In this document: in pieces, positions 56,946-64,000 of the stretch | Layout of the letters: each line of letters starts with the position of its first letter | How positions within the stretch are numbered: position 1 is the first letter of the stretch | DNA from: Candidatus Heimdallarchaeota archaeon LC_2 | Lineage (GTDB): Archaea; Asgardarchaeota; Heimdallarchaeia; Heimdallarchaeales; Kariarchaeaceae | Direction of reading: 5' to 3' | Assembly (NCBI GenBank): GCA_001940725.1 | Contig: MDVR01000006.1 | Span: forward strand, 1-64,000 | DNA length: 64,000 nt | Made by a program: the position numbers and the translations under genes | The notes under the pieces: model-generated | The model's database searches: none | Told to the model about the DNA's origin: nothing | What the model saw: the letters and a program-made list of their open reading frames with translations, nothing else

Positions 56946-57431
56946 ATGGGACTTGGAAAAGTTATACTAGCAATTTTTGGTATATTGCTGATATTAATTG
57001 CATTAGTAGCAGTTGATGGTTATTTAACATACAAAGCATTCGATGATTTGAGTGCTGACGAAACATCCGATATGGTATCTGACCCTCAATTTGAAGTATC
57101 TGGAGATGATTCTAATATTGTTACTATGTCAGTTCTTGTTGATTTCCCTTCCGCAGGTTTTATCCCTAAAGGTGCGGAAATTAAATTAATAATGAATTTC
57201 AGCGGAAATATTCAAACGAAAACTCAAACAGTTAGTCTAGGTGATTCAAAAACGTTGAATTTCAATTTCACTATGACCACCGCCGATACAAATACACTAG
57301 CCACAGGTGGTTCTTTGTCAGTCTCTGCCGTTGCAGAAATAACTCCAACAATTTTTGGATATCCAATATCACAAGCTATGCAAGAAGTTGATTTGGGAAG
57401 TCACGCCGTAGATGCAGATATTATAACATAA
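56946..57431 (+). CDS. Membrane-anchored LEA14-like beta-sandwich protein
   Basis: The 161-residue protein has an N-terminal membrane helix (KVILAIFGILLILIALVAVD) followed by an extracytoplasmic beta-rich domain (NIVTMSVLVDFPSAGFIPKG; SKTLNFNFTMTTADT). It resembles LEA14/WHy-type or simple Ig-like folds. Its function is unknown. It sits 120 bp upstream of the eS8 gene on the same strand but with a clear gap, so it is probably a separate unit. Confidence 0.5.
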   Translation: MGLGKVILAIFGILLILIALVAVDGYLTYKAFDDLSADETSDMVSDPQFEVSGDDSNIVTMSVLVDFPSAGFIPKGAEIKLIMNFSGNIQTKTQTVSLGDSKTLNFNFTMTTADTNTLATGGSLSVSAVAEITPTIFGYPISQAMQEVDLGSHAVDADIIT

Positions 57432-57553
57432 TATCCAAAAAAAACTTACGTTAAAATATTACTCTTAAATCAGCTATATTACTAATAGAGAATGTTTCGT
57501 ATCGCCTATTTTATATTATAATCTAGATAATTCAAATTGTATAAGGTTAAAAC

Positions 57554-57940
57554 ATGACACAGTATCAAGGAAGATCTGGAAGGACAATTTCTGGTGGAAG
57601 ACTCCGTCAAAGTTCTGAGAAGAAAAAACGTGAACTAGGGAGACCTGCTGCTGAAACTTCAATTGCTGAGGAAAGAAAACGATCTGTAAGGACTCATGGA
57701 GGAAATCAAAAAATTAGATTACTAAGAGCTAACAAAGTTAATGTAATGGATGTTTCTACTGGTAAAGCTAAACAAGTTGAAATTCAAGATGTTGATACAA
57801 ACCCTGCATCTAGGCAATACAGTAGAAGACGTATTATCACAAAAGGTGCAATATTAAAAACTGATTTAGGATTAGTTAAAGTCACAAATAGACCAGGTAT
57901 TGAAGGTCTAGTCAATGGTATAATTTTAGCCGAAGAATAA
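57554..57940 (+). CDS. rps8e: Small ribosomal subunit protein eS8
   Basis: The 128-residue archaeal/eukaryotic-specific S8e has YQGRSGRTISGGRLRQSSEK at the start and conserved KRSVRTHGGNQKIRLLRAN and SRRRIITKGAILKTDLGLVK. Length and sequence are typical of archaeal eS8. It is the first gene of a three-gene operon with SRP19 and Gar1, a gene order known in archaea. ATG at 57554. Confidence 0.97.
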   Translation: MTQYQGRSGRTISGGRLRQSSEKKKRELGRPAAETSIAEERKRSVRTHGGNQKIRLLRANKVNVMDVSTGKAKQVEIQDVDTNPASRQYSRRRIITKGAILKTDLGLVKVTNRPGIEGLVNGIILAEE

Positions 57941-57941
57941 G

Positions 57942-58364
57942 GTGAGCACTTTGCTCAGAAGAAAGAAATTTTATGTGGTTTATCCCGAATATTTTGATAG
58001 CAAAATTACTAGATCTCAAGGAAGAAGAGTTCCCAACTCTTTAGCTGATCCCAACCCACATTTAAAAAAATTGGAAAAGGCATGTCAAAGATTAGAAATT
58101 GAATGCCAAACAGAACCTGATAAAGCACACCCATCTTTTTGGTGGAAACAATCTGGTAGATTATTAATTCCGATTGACAAAAATAATAAAATACCAAAAG
58201 AGACACTTCTAAAAAATATTGCCAAAATATCGAGAAAATTTAAATTGAAAACGAAAGAAAAATTTCAGACTTCTAAGAAAAAAGACGTTTCAGTATCTAA
58301 AGGATTAGGGAAATATAAAACTACTAAAAATGTATCCGCAAAAAGAGGAAAACCGAAGAAATGA
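57942..58364 (+). CDS. srp19: Signal recognition particle protein SRP19
   Basis: The 140-residue SRP19 has KFYVVYPEYFDSKITRSQGR then RVPNSLADPNP. These are the RNA-binding residues that bridge the helix 6 and 8 tetraloops of 7S RNA. A basic C-terminus follows (KKKDVSVSKGLGKYKTTKN), longer than in some archaea. The GTG start at 57942 comes one base after the eS8 stop, giving translational coupling. SRP19 prepares 7S RNA to bind SRP54. No 7S RNA gene is in the window. Confidence 0.93.
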   Translation: MSTLLRRKKFYVVYPEYFDSKITRSQGRRVPNSLADPNPHLKKLEKACQRLEIECQTEPDKAHPSFWWKQSGRLLIPIDKNNKIPKETLLKNIAKISRKFKLKTKEKFQTSKKKDVSVSKGLGKYKTTKNVSAKRGKPKK

Positions 58365-58660
58365 AAAAACGGATAGATCGACCCTTGGGTAAAATATTGC
58401 ATATAATACAGGGCGAGGCAATTACTAGACCAAATACACCATTTAGAGGTCCTCGATCCAAAGTTGTACTTGATACTTTAGAAGAGATTGGTGTTTTAGG
58501 AGAACCTTTTGGCCCAACTTCTAAACCTTTTCAAGCAATAAAATTGAAAAATGCAGATCAATTTGAAATTATCGGTCGATTAGCCTTTGCTCAGGTCATA
58601 AAATCAAAGAGGAGGGGTCGAAGAAATAAGACCCAAAATAAAACCCCAAAAACTTCATAG
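58361..58660 (+). CDS. gar1: H/ACA ribonucleoprotein subunit Gar1
   Basis: The 99-residue protein has PLGKILHIIQGEAITRPN, a DTLEEIGVLGEPFGPTSKPF beta-barrel core and a basic tail (KSKRRGRRNKTQNKTPKTS). It is a subunit of the H/ACA RNP that guides pseudouridylation together with Cbf5, Nop10 and L7Ae. Its ATG overlaps the SRP19 stop codon by four bases (ATGA), so it is translationally coupled. Confidence 0.9.
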   Translation: MKKRIDRPLGKILHIIQGEAITRPNTPFRGPRSKVVLDTLEEIGVLGEPFGPTSKPFQAIKLKNADQFEIIGRLAFAQVIKSKRRGRRNKTQNKTPKTS

Positions 58661-58720
58661 GAAAAGTTCTAAATTATCCTAAATCAAATCATTTTAAATC
58701 ATTAAAATTTGCAGATTGAT

Positions 58721-59722
58721 ATGAAATATAGAAATTTAGGTTCAAATGGGATTAAGGTTTCAGTAATCTCCCTAGGTGGATGGTTAACATATGGTTTTAA
58801 TATAAATGACGAAAATGCTAATAAAGCTCTTGATGAGGCATTAAATCAAGGTATAAATTTCATTGATGTGGCTGATGCATATAATAAGGGTGAATCAGAA
58901 TCCGCAGTTGGAAGATTTCTAAAACAGCAAGAAAGATCTGATTTAGTGATATCATCAAAGGTCTATGGCCAGATGTCAAATAATGTGAATAATAAAGGAT
59001 TATCACACAAACATATTTTGGAATCAATTGACAAATCCTTAGATAGACTCAAAACAAGTTATCTTGATATATACTATTGTCACCGTTATGATTATTCAAC
59101 TCCACTTGAAGAGACAATACGTGCTATGAATTTATTGATAGATCAAGGAAAAATAATGTATTGGGGAACCTCAACTTGGTTTCCAGCAGAAATAGAAAGA
59201 GCACATGCAATTGCTAGAAATTATGGCCTTAGACCCCCTGTAGTAGAACAACCAAGATATAATTTATTAGATAGGCATATTGAGAATTTATTGTGGTATA
59301 CTATAGATGGGTTAGGCATGGGTGTGACACCCTGGTCTCCATTAGCTCAAGGAATTCTTACTGGGAAATATAACGATGGGATTCCTGAAAATAGTAGGCA
59401 TGCAACATACATGAAATTAGCAGATAGAGAATTAAACGAGGGAGTATTAGTTAAATTACGTAAACTTGCTGAAATTGCAAAGGATAACGATATGACGCTG
59501 GCTCAATTAAGCCTTTCATGGGCTCTTTCTCGTCCTCAAATAAGTTCTCTAATTACAGGGGCAAGTAAAGCATCGCAAGTTACAGAGAATGCCGCGGCGG
59601 GAGATATTGTATTATCCAGAGATGTTGTTACAGAAATTGAAGCAATAATGGATAATGATCCAAGTCATCACCCAGTATATGGAATTAATTACAAAAAACA
59701 TGTGGATGAAAATTCTAATTAA
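58721..59722 (+). CDS. Aldo/keto reductase, second paralogue
   Basis: The enzyme has the AKR tetrad: Asp and Tyr in FIDVADAYNKGESESA, Lys in LVISSKVYGQMS, and His in IYYCHRYDYSTP. The C-terminal ISSLITGASKASQVTEN binds the cofactor phosphate. It belongs to the K-channel beta-like group and is related to the AKR at 42994-44085. I chose the ATG at 58721; a TTG at 58709 would add four residues. It follows Gar1 by 60 bp but is probably separately expressed. Confidence 0.9.
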   Translation: MKYRNLGSNGIKVSVISLGGWLTYGFNINDENANKALDEALNQGINFIDVADAYNKGESESAVGRFLKQQERSDLVISSKVYGQMSNNVNNKGLSHKHILESIDKSLDRLKTSYLDIYYCHRYDYSTPLEETIRAMNLLIDQGKIMYWGTSTWFPAEIERAHAIARNYGLRPPVVEQPRYNLLDRHIENLLWYTIDGLGMGVTPWSPLAQGILTGKYNDGIPENSRHATYMKLADRELNEGVLVKLRKLAEIAKDNDMTLAQLSLSWALSRPQISSLITGASKASQVTENAAAGDIVLSRDVVTEIEAIMDNDPSHHPVYGINYKKHVDENSN

Positions 59723-59844
59723 GTAATCTTAGTTGTTAGAATTTAAAAATTTTTCACTTTTCCACGTTTAATTTCTAGTAGAGTGATCGTCAGATATGAC
59801 TATATAATGTCATGTTATATTATATTATCAGAGAGTTGTTTACG

Positions 59845-62800
59845 TTGAGTCATCAAAATATCTCACTTTACAGAAATATTTTTGACTTAAAGTTTAAAAA
59901 ATATGCATATTTCTCTATATTATTGGGAATTTTGGTTCTAGGACTATTTCCTCCTAATATGGTTTCTAATTATACAGATAGTACTAAATCCTCAAACAAA
60001 AATATAGATTCTTCAAAAAGTTTGTCTATGCAACCTAATCTAGAAATTAGTGGAGCAATTTCAGAAAACCTTGATAAAACTTACCAAATCACGTCAAGTG
60101 ACCAAATGAAATGCATATCATCTAAGGACGGTAGTGAAGACTGTAACTCTTCTCAAAATCCAAATGATCCATCGCTTAATCTTAATAATCACGTTAGCGA
60201 ACATTTTGCAAATTTTTCGAGTGATCAACGTATTTCTCAACTAGGAATTAGTTATGAGGGTACTAATACAATTGTAGACAACAGCACTCATCTTCAAAAG
60301 CCAAATAATTACAATTGGACTACTTCACCTTTACAGGGACAGGAATATAATTTAACGCTGAATATTGAGGCTTATTCACCTGAAACTCAATATATTGGAG
60401 AACAAGATTGGGATAGTAGTTACGCAATTGGCGATAGAGATGTACATAGTCAGGGAATTGCTTTACCTCAGCTGAATTACGATGCAGTTTTTTCATTCTC
60501 TGAATTTTCGTTTGGAGCTGTGACCGCTGCAAACAATCAAGAATTTGTTGGTGCAATTTACAGTTCGACATGCCGATCAGGATGTAACCAAATTATCCCT
60601 GATATACCTTTAGCAACGACTACAACAACCATGATAGGGGGCGTTTCAACAGAATTTAAATTTACTTTCAATGATCCTGTTGTCATTGAATCAACCGATG
60701 TGTTGATGGAACCTGAAGGAGGATATGTATTTTTTGTGATTTATCCAAATGAAAATAATGTTGGTGGACAATGGAGTATTAAAATAGGAGCTGATGGCTT
60801 GGATGGAGTGGATGATGGTCCAACAGCAGACTTTACAGCAAGTTCTGGAGCACCCCCCAGCCCCCTACCAAGTTCCGCCAGCTGGTTCAAAGATACAACT
60901 GATTATGTTTTCAACTATACGGCTGCTGTTACTTTTGATCCTTACCAAATTGACACTAAAGTATCGATTAATGGTGGAACTGAGACTTTAATAAAAACTG
61001 ATGGCACATTTAACGATAATAACAGCAGATCTACGGATACCGATTATCTAATTTTATATGATTCTACAAAATTAGATTTCACTAACACTCCAAGCTGGAT
61101 TCCATCCACAACAGCAGCTTATTTTAATATCACACTAAATCAATATGTAGCTGAACAAGATATCTTTTATCCAACATTTTCTACCAGTTCTACCAGTAAT
61201 GTAGTAAACTGGACCATTAATTCGGTGAAATCGCTGGATATCAATACAATAGAAATACCAGATACATTATCCATAACAAACATAACAAAAAATACAATCC
61301 TCCTCATTGAAAATACAGATTATATAATCGTTACATCTAATGGTAACAGTACAATTAATATTATGTCAGGGGATGGAATCTATACGATTCATGCAACATC
61401 ACCAAATATGTTATTCAATGCAACCTCTGAAACTTACATATTTGATAACGGCTGGAACCAAGCAAATTCTAGCTATATGGGAGTACTTGATCCAACTATC
61501 GAAGTGGGAGATCATATAAATGCAACAATTACGAATTTAGGTGATTTGGATTTATTGAGTGGACTGCTGAATAGTTCGATTCGAGATCCAAATAAGATTA
61601 TTAATGGTAACAACTCAATTTCAGGTTATACAGATCAGTGGTTAGATTCATATGAAATTCCGTTTGTGGATACTATAACATTCAGTACCTATTTGGATCC
61701 TGACATTCAAATTGGTGTTTGGGTATTTGAATTCCATTGGTTTAATGGAACCGCTGCAGGTGCCACTGCAATTGAAATCGACGTTTTACCAATCACTTCG
61801 ATGAGCTTGCTAACCCCAAATGTTATTGATAGTGCACTAGAAGGAGATTTATTACTTTTTGAGGTTGCAACATACGACCAAAGTCATAATTCTGATTGGC
61901 CAAATCCTGGGACAATTACATGGGAGTTTGGAAGTCAAAACTTAATTTCTCAAGGAAAATATATTGATAACGTAAATTTTCTTCATAACGCCTCGATTGA
62001 TCTATCAATTTCAAGTAATCCAATTCAACCTGCAACTTATCAATTTAATGTATCATTTATCAATGGAATTTATGAACAAGTCATTTCAATCACAATTGAA
62101 ATATTTTATCGAGGTTCCTCAAGTATAACTAGTCCATCAATAATTAGCTTTGGAACTAATTTTAATTTGACTCTAACACCATTAAATGTAACTGGAGGTG
62201 TTAATTTGAACAATTCCAATCTTTTACTTAATATGGATATACCTTTTGAATCCTCATATAATTCAACAGATGGGACTTATGAAGTTCTAGTTTATTGGAA
62301 TGGAACTATAAGAGCAGGTAATAATTCCATGAGTATCAGATGGAGCTTCAATCAATATAGGAATAATGCCTCTACACAATGGGTTGAAATGAGCTTTGAT
62401 TTCCATGTTATAGATACAACTTATCCAGAATTTATAGAAACACCTCAGGATATTTTTGTTGACGATCAAATTCTTGGAAATACATTGGTTTGGATTGTAT
62501 CTGAATTGTCACCCGATATATACACCATAAATAAGAATGATTCATATTTTGATAGTGGCCCATGGGAAAATGCAACAGACATTGAAGTTTCTTTGGACGG
62601 ATTGTCAATTGGAGATTATAATTTTTCGATTTTCATATTCGATGAAGCAGGTAATGGGATATCTGATTGGGTATGGGTTTATGTAAGGGACTTAACCGCT
62701 CCTAATTTGGTTTCGTATCCTAATGACAGAACATTTGAAGAAGGCACGACTGGACAAACATTGAGTTGGACTGCAACTGATACATACAATGATCTATCTA

Positions 62801-64000
62801 ATTTTATAATTTATGAAAATGGGGCTTTTTACTTTTCAAGCGCTTGGATATCTAATTCCCCAATTACTATGACTATCAGACCATTGGAGCTTGGGTTGTA
62901 CAATTATACTATTGCAATAGCAGATGATAATAATAATCAAAAAATTCATTCTGTATTTATTACGGTTACAGATACTCAAAATCCGAATATCACTAATGAA
63001 CCTGAAGATCTAACCTACTCAGCTGGAACTACAGGTCATACAATCACTTGGGTTGCTGTGGATAACAATCCAAGTTATTATGATCTTTTTATTGATGAAA
63101 TATTAATCAGTTCAAGCAATCCCTGGTCATCTTCCGGCTCAATCGTTATTGATGTAAATGGATTAAGTAATGGGAATTATAATTATACTATTCTAATTTA
63201 TGATAGTTCAGGCAATTTTGATATTGATACTGTATGGGTATTTGTTGCTGATGTGCCTGTATTTACTAAAACAACTGGTAATTACACATACATAGAAAAT
63301 ACAACAGATCATATCGTTAGTTGGACTTTATCGGACACAGACCCAGATAATTATTTGATCTATTTTGAGGATACATTAATTAAAAACGGTACTTGGTCAA
63401 ATGAGATCCCAATTGAGTTAAATGTGACAGGATTAGGAATAGGGATCTACAATTATACAATCTCTATTAATGATACTGAAAATAATATAGTTGTAAATAC
63501 TTTATTTGTACAAGTAACAGATATTCCTGAAATTATTGATGCACCTTCTAATCTAATATATGGTGAGGGATCACCAGGTAATTCACTTATTTGGAATTCA
63601 ACCGACACACTTCCTAGAAATTATGAAGTATATCTAGATGAAATTTTATTCGATACAGGCAATTGGAATAATTCTGGTACTATCGAAGTTATAATAGATG
63701 GACTATCCAAAGGAACGTATAATTTTACAATTATAATTTACGATGAAACTGATAACTCAATCTTGGATAGCGTATTGGTTACAGTAATTGATAATACCAT
63801 CCCAAAATTTGTTCTAACTCCAAGTAATGCAACTATTATTGAGGGAACAGTTGACAATGTGTTGATTTGGAATACTACTGATAGTTACCCATTAAATTTT
63901 AGTTTATATATCAATGACATTGAAATCCTAGACGGGTTTTGGTCGAGTTCAACGACAATAGAGAGGAATATAGATGATTTAGTTGCAGGTACCTACAATA
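59845..64000 (+). CDS. Giant surface protein with tandem Ig-like repeats, 3' end beyond window
   Basis: The frame is open from at least 59812 to the window end, over 1380 codons, with no stop. The N-terminus has a signal-like helix (FSILLGILVLGLFPPNMVS), then a region without known domains. From about 62410 there are six tandem Ig-like repeats of about 92 residues, each beginning like PSNLIYGEGSPGNSLIWNST and ending GTYNFTIIIYDETDN. I chose a TTG at 59845 because a TATA-like CTATATAAT at about 59799-59807 would place the transcript start near 59828. A TTG at 59836 and an ATG at 59812 are alternatives. Asn-rich NxT/NxS sites suggest heavy N-glycosylation. Confidence 0.8.
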   Translation, partial: MSHQNISLYRNIFDLKFKKYAYFSILLGILVLGLFPPNMVSNYTDSTKSSNKNIDSSKSLSMQPNLEISGAISENLDKTYQITSSDQMKCISSKDGSEDCNSSQNPNDPSLNLNNHVSEHFANFSSDQRISQLGISYEGTNTIVDNSTHLQKPNNYNWTTSPLQGQEYNLTLNIEAYSPETQYIGEQDWDSSYAIGDRDVHSQGIALPQLNYDAVFSFSEFSFGAVTAANNQEFVGAIYSSTCRSGCNQIIPDIPLATTTTTMIGGVSTEFKFTFNDPVVIESTDVLMEPEGGYVFFVIYPNENNVGGQWSIKIGADGLDGVDDGPTADFTASSGAPPSPLPSSASWFKDTTDYVFNYTAAVTFDPYQIDTKVSINGGTETLIKTDGTFNDNNSRSTDTDYLILYDSTKLDFTNTPSWIPSTTAAYFNITLNQYVAEQDIFYPTFSTSSTSNVVNWTINSVKSLDINTIEIPDTLSITNITKNTILLIENTDYIIVTSNGNSTINIMSGDGIYTIHATSPNMLFNATSETYIFDNGWNQANSSYMGVLDPTIEVGDHINATITNLGDLDLLSGLLNSSIRDPNKIINGNNSISGYTDQWLDSYEIPFVDTITFSTYLDPDIQIGVWVFEFHWFNGTAAGATAIEIDVLPITSMSLLTPNVIDSALEGDLLLFEVATYDQSHNSDWPNPGTITWEFGSQNLISQGKYIDNVNFLHNASIDLSISSNPIQPATYQFNVSFINGIYEQVISITIEIFYRGSSSITSPSIISFGTNFNLTLTPLNVTGGVNLNNSNLLLNMDIPFESSYNSTDGTYEVLVYWNGTIRAGNNSMSIRWSFNQYRNNASTQWVEMSFDFHVIDTTYPEFIETPQDIFVDDQILGNTLVWIVSELSPDIYTINKNDSYFDSGPWENATDIEVSLDGLSIGDYNFSIFIFDEAGNGISDWVWVYVRDLTAPNLVSYPNDRTFEEGTTGQTLSWTATDTYNDLSNFIIYENGAFYFSSAWISNSPITMTIRPLELGLYNYTIAIADDNNNQKIHSVFITVTDTQNPNITNEPEDLTYSAGTTGHTITWVAVDNNPSYYDLFIDEILISSSNPWSSSGSIVIDVNGLSNGNYNYTILIYDSSGNFDIDTVWVFVADVPVFTKTTGNYTYIENTTDHIVSWTLSDTDPDNYLIYFEDTLIKNGTWSNEIPIELNVTGLGIGIYNYTISINDTENNIVVNTLFVQVTDIPEIIDAPSNLIYGEGSPGNSLIWNSTDTLPRNYEVYLDEILFDTGNWNNSGTIEVIIDGLSKGTYNFTIIIYDETDNSILDSVLVTVIDNTIPKFVLTPSNATIIEGTVDNVLIWNTTDSYPLNFSLYINDIEILDGFWSSSTTIERNIDDLVAGTYN
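62412..64000 (+). repeat. Tandem Ig-like domain repeats (~275-285 bp each)
   Basis: Units begin near 62412, 62697, 62976, 63250, 63520 and 63798. Each encodes a TxxGxxxxxLxWxxxD core and an xxGxYNYTIxxxD end. Spacing drifts between about 270 and 285 bp. The array continues past the window. Confidence 0.75.

Overview
The window is AT-rich archaeal DNA, most likely from an Asgard archaeon. Archaeal markers are the RNA polymerase A'' subunit (split RpoA), uS12 and eS8, SRP19, Gar1, and TATA-like boxes close to start codons. Eukaryotic-signature genes are an Arf-family small GTPase with a DxxGQ switch and NKQD, a Vps23/TSG101-like ESCRT-I protein (inactive E2 fold, coiled coil, steadiness box), and a seven-helix membrane protein with a longin/roadblock-like cytoplasmic domain. 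I place it in the Lokiarchaeia/Heimdallarchaeia area by inference and cannot fix the lineage from sequence alone. No rRNA, tRNA or CRISPR array was recognised.

Layout. 0-5 kb: molybdenum cofactor genes (mobB, moeA), an ECF S-component/DUF4430 fusion, rpoA2. 5-9.3 kb: ESCRT-I protein, a candidate small RNA, two tandem TPR proteins. 9.3-14 kb: an accessory and decaying segment with broken exonuclease and HTH_10 genes, a CDF zinc exporter, a displaced tail of an rps12 gene, a Uma2-type nuclease, a LAGLIDADG endonuclease, and intact rps12. 14-28 kb: membrane sensor, lipase-like membrane hydrolase and a remnant of a second copy, haloalkane dehalogenase, threonine dehydratase, HAD phosphatase, Arf-like GTPase, DinB, SDR, and a cytosolic reductive-dehalogenase-like enzyme. 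28-35 kb: regulators, a NifX-like protein, TPR-wHTH regulator, a lone NuoI-like ferredoxin, and a PIN toxin-antitoxin pair with a visible operator. 35-49.5 kb: a lectin-like surface protein, a frameshifted beta-helix/wHTH gene, M1 aminopeptidase with HEAT repeats, D-aminoacylase-like amidohydrolase, MerB-like protein, aldo/keto reductase, HDAC-family enzyme, DUF3179-like protein, GNAT, cold-shock protein, and a second intact beta-helix/wHTH gene. 49.9-56.4 kb: a 2163-residue secreted beta-helix protein. 57-60 kb: eS8-SRP19-Gar1 operon and an aldo/keto reductase. 59.8-64 kb: the start of another giant surface protein of Ig-like repeats that runs off the window.

The most unusual theme is a shared winged-helix module found at the C-terminus of three different proteins: one cytosolic TPR protein and two proteins with a secreted parallel beta-helix, a membrane segment and then the wHTH. 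The latter two look like membrane-tethered transcription regulators with an extracellular beta-helix. Each lies directly downstream of a surface-protein gene on the same strand. A second theme is an rps12 locus that looks as if a homing-endonuclease cassette inserted into the 3' end and replaced it, leaving the old tail about 2 kb away.
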